From NCBI RefSeq assembly GCF_001434585.1, contig NZ_AZDB01000006.1, positions 18,445 to 82,444 of the forward strand: 64,000 bases of DNA. Direction: 5' to 3'. Of the stretch, positions 60,218 to 64,000 are shown in pieces. This stretch comes from Companilactobacillus crustorum JCM 15951 (GTDB taxonomy: Bacteria > Bacillota > Bacilli > Lactobacillales > Lactobacillaceae). The notes beneath the pieces are model-generated. The model saw only the letters and a program-made list of their open reading frames with translations. It had not been told where the DNA came from and did no database searches. The translations under genes were made by a program, and so were the position numbers. Numbering within the stretch: position 1 is the stretch's first letter; each line of letters begins with the position of its first letter.

Positions 60218-62017
60218 ATGAAAAAAATATGGGGACTTCTTTTTACTATTGTGGCAATATTATTAGCTTTTCAAACCACAACGGTAGTTAAAGCTGATGG
60301 TAAGTTTGAAATAAAAAATTACCACGCTACTGCAGATGTTCAGAAAAATGGCGATATTGATTTAACTCAGCGAATAAATTATCAATTTAACGGTAACTTT
60401 CACGGAGTTTATTATAATCAGTCATTAGATGGAATTAAGGGTGCCAGCCGTCCAGAAGTTTACATTAACGATGGTTATCAAACTCAAAAACTAACTAGCT
60501 CATCATCAGGCGATGAAAATACTTTCAAAGTGTCACACGATTCAGAGGAAATGAATATCAAAGTTTATCATTCTGCAACGACTGAGAAATTGACTTTTAT
60601 TTATAAGTATCGCTTGTATGGCGCTGTAACAAATTATTTGGACACTGCGGAATTAAAGTGGAAGATGATTGGCGAAGGTTGGGATAGCAGTTTATATAAT
60701 GTTAAATTAACCGTTAACTTGCCTGAAGGAAACGTTCCTGAATTACAGGCTTGGACACATGGGCCATCAAATGGCTATACAAGTGTTCAAAGAAAAAAAG
60801 GTAGAGTTATTATGACTCTTGATTATTTACCTTCACATCAATTCGTAGAGACACACATGCTATTTCCTTCAGCAGTTACTTCTCAAAATCCCAATGTAGT
60901 AAATAAAAATGAAAAAAAGAAAGCTTTGGCCCAGGAGAAAAAATTAGTTGAAGAGGCTAATAGTAATCGTGAGCGTAAGGAAATGATTTTCCGAAGTTTA
61001 ATGATTTTTGGTGCAATAGTTATTGTAATAATTTATTTGTATCGCTTTTTTAGCTATAAAAAGAACCCTGGAAATAAGCACGTTATTCCTACGCCAATTT
61101 ATCATATTTTTGATGAACCTAAATTTAAACCTAGTTTTACAAAAGTGATTTTAGATCGAAGCGATAGGGCCGATAATATCTCTCTTACTGCTGATTTGTT
61201 GGAAGAAGTAGGAAAGCATCGGATGAAGATCGATAAGTTTGGCAGCACGTATGAAATTACTGCCTTAGTGCCACCAACGAATACTTTTTTTAAGTATTTA
61301 ATTGAAGATATTGGTGATGGTAAAAAGGTTAATTTGCGTCAAATTAAGGCAGCAGCCCAAAGTTACAACAATAAAGATAAAATGCTACATAAATTTAATC
61401 ATTGGGCGAAAGAAGCTGCTCAAGGACGAGACAAGTATTTAGATATTGAAAATATGAACATTGTTGATGATTTTCGCTTTTCTGCAATTGCTACTAATAT
61501 TATTGTATTTATTATGTTTATGATTGGACTTATTTTTGGCAAGAATATCTTAGCAATTGGAATTTTGGCTGTAATTACTGCTTTGGTAGCTTGGGGACTG
61601 TATTTCCTTGCCAAACGTAAAATTACGCCTTATACAGATTTAGGCGAGGATGAGGTTAATCGGATCAGGGCTTTCAAGCGGATGCTAAATGATATTAATG
61701 ATATCAAAATGGCTGAAGTGGGAGATTTGATCCTCTGGGAACAATTCTTACCCTATGCGGTAGCTTTTGGGGTTTCTGAGAAAGTAATTAAGGCCTTAAA
61801 AGTTAATTTTGGGGTAGAGGAAATAAATAGTTCGAGTGTGGCACCGTATTATATTGGCGCTGCTAGTTTTATTAATGTAGGATCGACTGGTTTTCAGGCT
61901 GCCTTTACTAGTGCTATTGGGGCTGGCGGCAGTTCTAGTTTGTCGGGTGGTTCAGGTGGTTTTACTGGCGGTTCAGTCGGTGGATTTGGCGGTGGCTCCG
62001 GTGGTGGAGCCTTTTAA
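60218..62017 (+). CDS. DUF2207 membrane protein with Gly/Ser-rich tail
   Basis: A 599-residue protein: cleavable signal peptide (residues 1-27), extracellular DUF2207 domain (about 30-230, WDSSLYNVKLTVNLPEG), one helix near 260-277, a cytoplasmic or linker region, two more helices (about 425-470) and a C-terminus made almost wholly of Gly and Ser with Phe. The family is common in lactobacilli and its role is unknown. ATG 60218 has GGGGGT upstream. Bases 60128-60217 show only a T-rich stretch. Confidence 0.85.
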   Translation: MKKIWGLLFTIVAILLAFQTTTVVKADGKFEIKNYHATADVQKNGDIDLTQRINYQFNGNFHGVYYNQSLDGIKGASRPEVYINDGYQTQKLTSSSSGDENTFKVSHDSEEMNIKVYHSATTEKLTFIYKYRLYGAVTNYLDTAELKWKMIGEGWDSSLYNVKLTVNLPEGNVPELQAWTHGPSNGYTSVQRKKGRVIMTLDYLPSHQFVETHMLFPSAVTSQNPNVVNKNEKKKALAQEKKLVEEANSNRERKEMIFRSLMIFGAIVIVIIYLYRFFSYKKNPGNKHVIPTPIYHIFDEPKFKPSFTKVILDRSDRADNISLTADLLEEVGKHRMKIDKFGSTYEITALVPPTNTFFKYLIEDIGDGKKVNLRQIKAAAQSYNNKDKMLHKFNHWAKEAAQGRDKYLDIENMNIVDDFRFSAIATNIIVFIMFMIGLIFGKNILAIGILAVITALVAWGLYFLAKRKITPYTDLGEDEVNRIRAFKRMLNDINDIKMAEVGDLILWEQFLPYAVAFGVSEKVIKALKVNFGVEEINSSSVAPYYIGAASFINVGSTGFQAAFTSAIGAGGSSSLSGGSGGFTGGSVGGFGGGSGGGAF

Positions 62018-62037
62018 AGATTTAATTTTGAGTATCA

Positions 62038-62089
62038 AAAAAGTCCATTGTGATTTACCATTCAACATGGTTATCACAATGGACTTTTT
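62038..62089. terminator. Bidirectional terminator between convergent genes
   Basis: AAAAGTCCATTGTGAT pairs with ATCACAATGGACTTTT, and ACCAT/ATGGT extend it towards the TCAAC loop; A and T runs lie on both sides. Confidence 0.88.
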
Positions 62090-62112
62090 GTATATTTCAA
62101 ATTTTTTAATTT

Positions 62113-64000
62113 CTAAGCACGACGACGTTTTGTATAAACGACACTTGCAAGAATAATTAAACCTAATAAAGTTGCAACGAGACTAGATTTTTCACCAGTT
62201 TGTGGAAGTGAACCATTGCTTGAACCGTTGTTTGAATTACCAGGATTAATGGGGTTAGTAATAAGTCCACCATCGGTATTGCCATTGTTGTTTGAACCTG
62301 GATTTTCAGGATCAACAATTACACCACCGTTGTTATCTTCTTCATTATCATTATTATCGCCAGGCTCTTCGGTATTGCCGCCTTCATTGCCACCATTAGT
62401 GCGTGGATCAGAGGTTTCGAGAGTACCTAGTCCAATATCTTTGTCAGTAACAGTAAAGTGAATAGGGTTAGGATTTAGACCATAACCATCTGGAGCTTTA
62501 GTTTCTAAGAAATAGTAGCTACCAGGTTTTAAATTATTAGCCTGAATAACACCATCTTCATTAGTTATATAAACATCAATAGGATTTCCATCAGCATCAT
62601 ATAGAGTATATTCAGCTCCGGGAACACCAATATTTTCATCAGGTACATCAGCATCATACTTAATCATTGAGACATTGAAATTACCATCAATTCCAGTTTC
62701 TTTATCATTTTCTACTGAAATGATAGCTGGTGTTTGAGAATTATCTCCAACGGTAAAATGAATATCTTTATCATTTAAAATGTAACCATCTGGGGCTTTA
62801 GTTTCCCTCAAAATGTAATTTCCATAAGGAATATTATACATATGGCCATAGCCCAAACGGTCTGTCGTTATTTGACCAATGACTTCGTTAGTATCAGCAT
62901 TGATGACATCAAATTCGGCGCCTGGCAAACGATAGCCTGTCAGAGCATCCAACTTTTGAATGATGATTGAGCCTTCTTTAGAATTCTCTAATTCATCCTC
63001 AGTTGAAACCTCAATAGGGGTAGTTGTTTGTCCAGTTATTGTGAAAGGAATCAAATTCGTGTTACTTTGGTAGCCATCTGGGGCCTTAGTTTCTATAAAG
63101 TAGTAGTCGCCAGCACTGAGGCTATTGACTGTAATTTGACCATTTTCATTAGTAGTTAGGTTGCTTTGAATCAATTTGTCTTCGCCGTTAACTTTTTGAT
63201 AAAGACTATAAGTTGCTCCGGGAAGCAGGGTACTGTTGTTATCAGCACTTGTTTTAGTAAGAACGACAGAACCCTTTTTAGAACCATTACCACTACCAGA
63301 ATTTGCATTTCCAGTTACTTTTGCAGAGGTATTACTTTCGAATTGACTTCCCCCGTTACCATTCCCCCTTAAATGAACCATTCATGCTAGCCTCATTGCG
63401 GAAAACTGTTCCATCGGATGGTTGTTCTGGATTCTTTAATTTAGTTTGGTAGGTAATAAGAAACATCTGTGTACCAGTACCTTCAAAATCAACACTGAAG
63501 GTACCATTAGCATTAGTTGTTATTTGATGTTGATCGGTAACATATTTGCCTTTATTATATGAGCCACCTTCCTTATCGTTCCAAGTGGCCTCACGAATGG
63601 CGATTGAACCATCCACGAATTCTAGATTAGGATCTAGCATCGTGTCAGTAACAGTCATATTCTTCAAATCTAATTCATTACGGTTAACTAAAATAGACCA
63701 AGTTACTATGGCATTGCCATTTTCATCTGTGCCTAGTGTACCCTTTTTTGTTAAATCGTTTTCAGTGATAGGTCTAACATTCAGAGTACTTTCTTGGTCT
63801 CCATTCATAGTTGGAAAGTAAACTGAATTTTCACCAAGTTGAGTATTGTCTTTATTGACGCCAACGCCGTTCCCAATAGTAAATTTTCCGCTAGCATCAG
63901 GATGATTTTCAATTTTGTCGTTAAAGACAACCTTAATTTGATCTGGACTAACTAAAGTAGCAGTTCCAATAACATTACCATCATTGTCTGTAACATCGAA
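62113..64000 (-). pseudogene. LPXTG surface protein with SpaA repeats, frameshifted, 5' end off window
   Basis: C-terminal part of a wall-anchored adhesin on the minus strand. The edge-to-63356 frame (open at 64000) is an Ig-like adhesin domain ending FRNEASMNGSFKG. The next frame to 62113 continues as GNGNGGSQFESN. A G5 run at 63364-63368 (plus-strand C5) separates them, and G4 would restore one frame. Then come three SpaA/Cna-B domains, each ending ETKAPDGY with LPGA/VPGAE starts (likely isopeptide folds), an Asn/Gly/Asp-rich spacer, and the sorting signal LPQTGE, a hydrophobic helix and KRRRA. Sortase A would anchor it. As written the protein stops before the repeats. Confidence 0.82.

Overview
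The window reads as chromosome of a low-GC Gram-positive in the Lactobacillales. The evidence is gene content and order (uvrBA, rapZ-glmR-whiA, clpP, cggR-gap-pgk-tpi-eno, secG-est-rnr-smpB), a short SecA without a zinc tail, paired pstB genes, HprK/CcpA-type signals (HprK gene, a cre site), strong GGAGG ribosome sites and AT-rich codon use. A Companilactobacillus-like lactobacillus is my inference, not something the sequence proves.

Layout: 0-3 kb holds yigZ and the late-competence pair comFA (broken) and comFC. 3-9.6 kb has hpf, secA, prfB (programmed +1 frameshift) and the phoP-phoR two-component system. 9.7-14.7 kb is the phosphate uptake operon pstS-C-A-B1-B2-phoU. 14.7-20.5 kb has small envelope proteins, hprK-lgt, trxB, an XRE regulator and a phosphohexomutase. 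20.6-28.2 kb has a phosphodiesterase/UMF1-transporter pair and uvrBA behind a LexA box. 28.3-33.3 kb has a frameshifted CPA1 antiporter and rapZ-glmR-whiA. 33.5-47.5 kb is a more accessory stretch that separates whiA from cggR, genes I would expect closer together. It holds a GT-C-like membrane protein, a small membrane protein between diverged direct repeats, an MFS exporter, two structured intergenic elements, an inverted clpP, an acyltransferase and a LysR/malonate decarboxylase locus. 47.6-53.6 kb has tRNA-Arg(CCG) and the lower-glycolysis operon with a recognisable CggR operator. 53.6-62 kb has an oxidoreductase, a ClC transporter, secG-est-rnr-smpB and a DUF2207 protein. 62.1 kb to the end is the C-terminal part of an LPXTG surface protein with three SpaA/Cna-B repeats and a frameshift at a G5 run.

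The most unusual signal is a family of about 130-155 nt intergenic elements (three copies: 176-329 plus, 37987-38118 minus, 38292-38419 plus). They share short conserved junction sequences, while their outer stem and hairpins differ completely in sequence yet still pair. This is the pattern expected of a structured RNA or a hairpin-forming mobile repeat. Other notable points are a probable ATT start codon for mdcH, a fused MdcD-MdcE protein with no mdcB or transporter nearby, and three broken reading frames (comFA, the antiporter, the surface protein). There are also several operators (cre, LexA, CIRCE, CggR, unnamed palindromes), two of them close to terminator-like leader hairpins.
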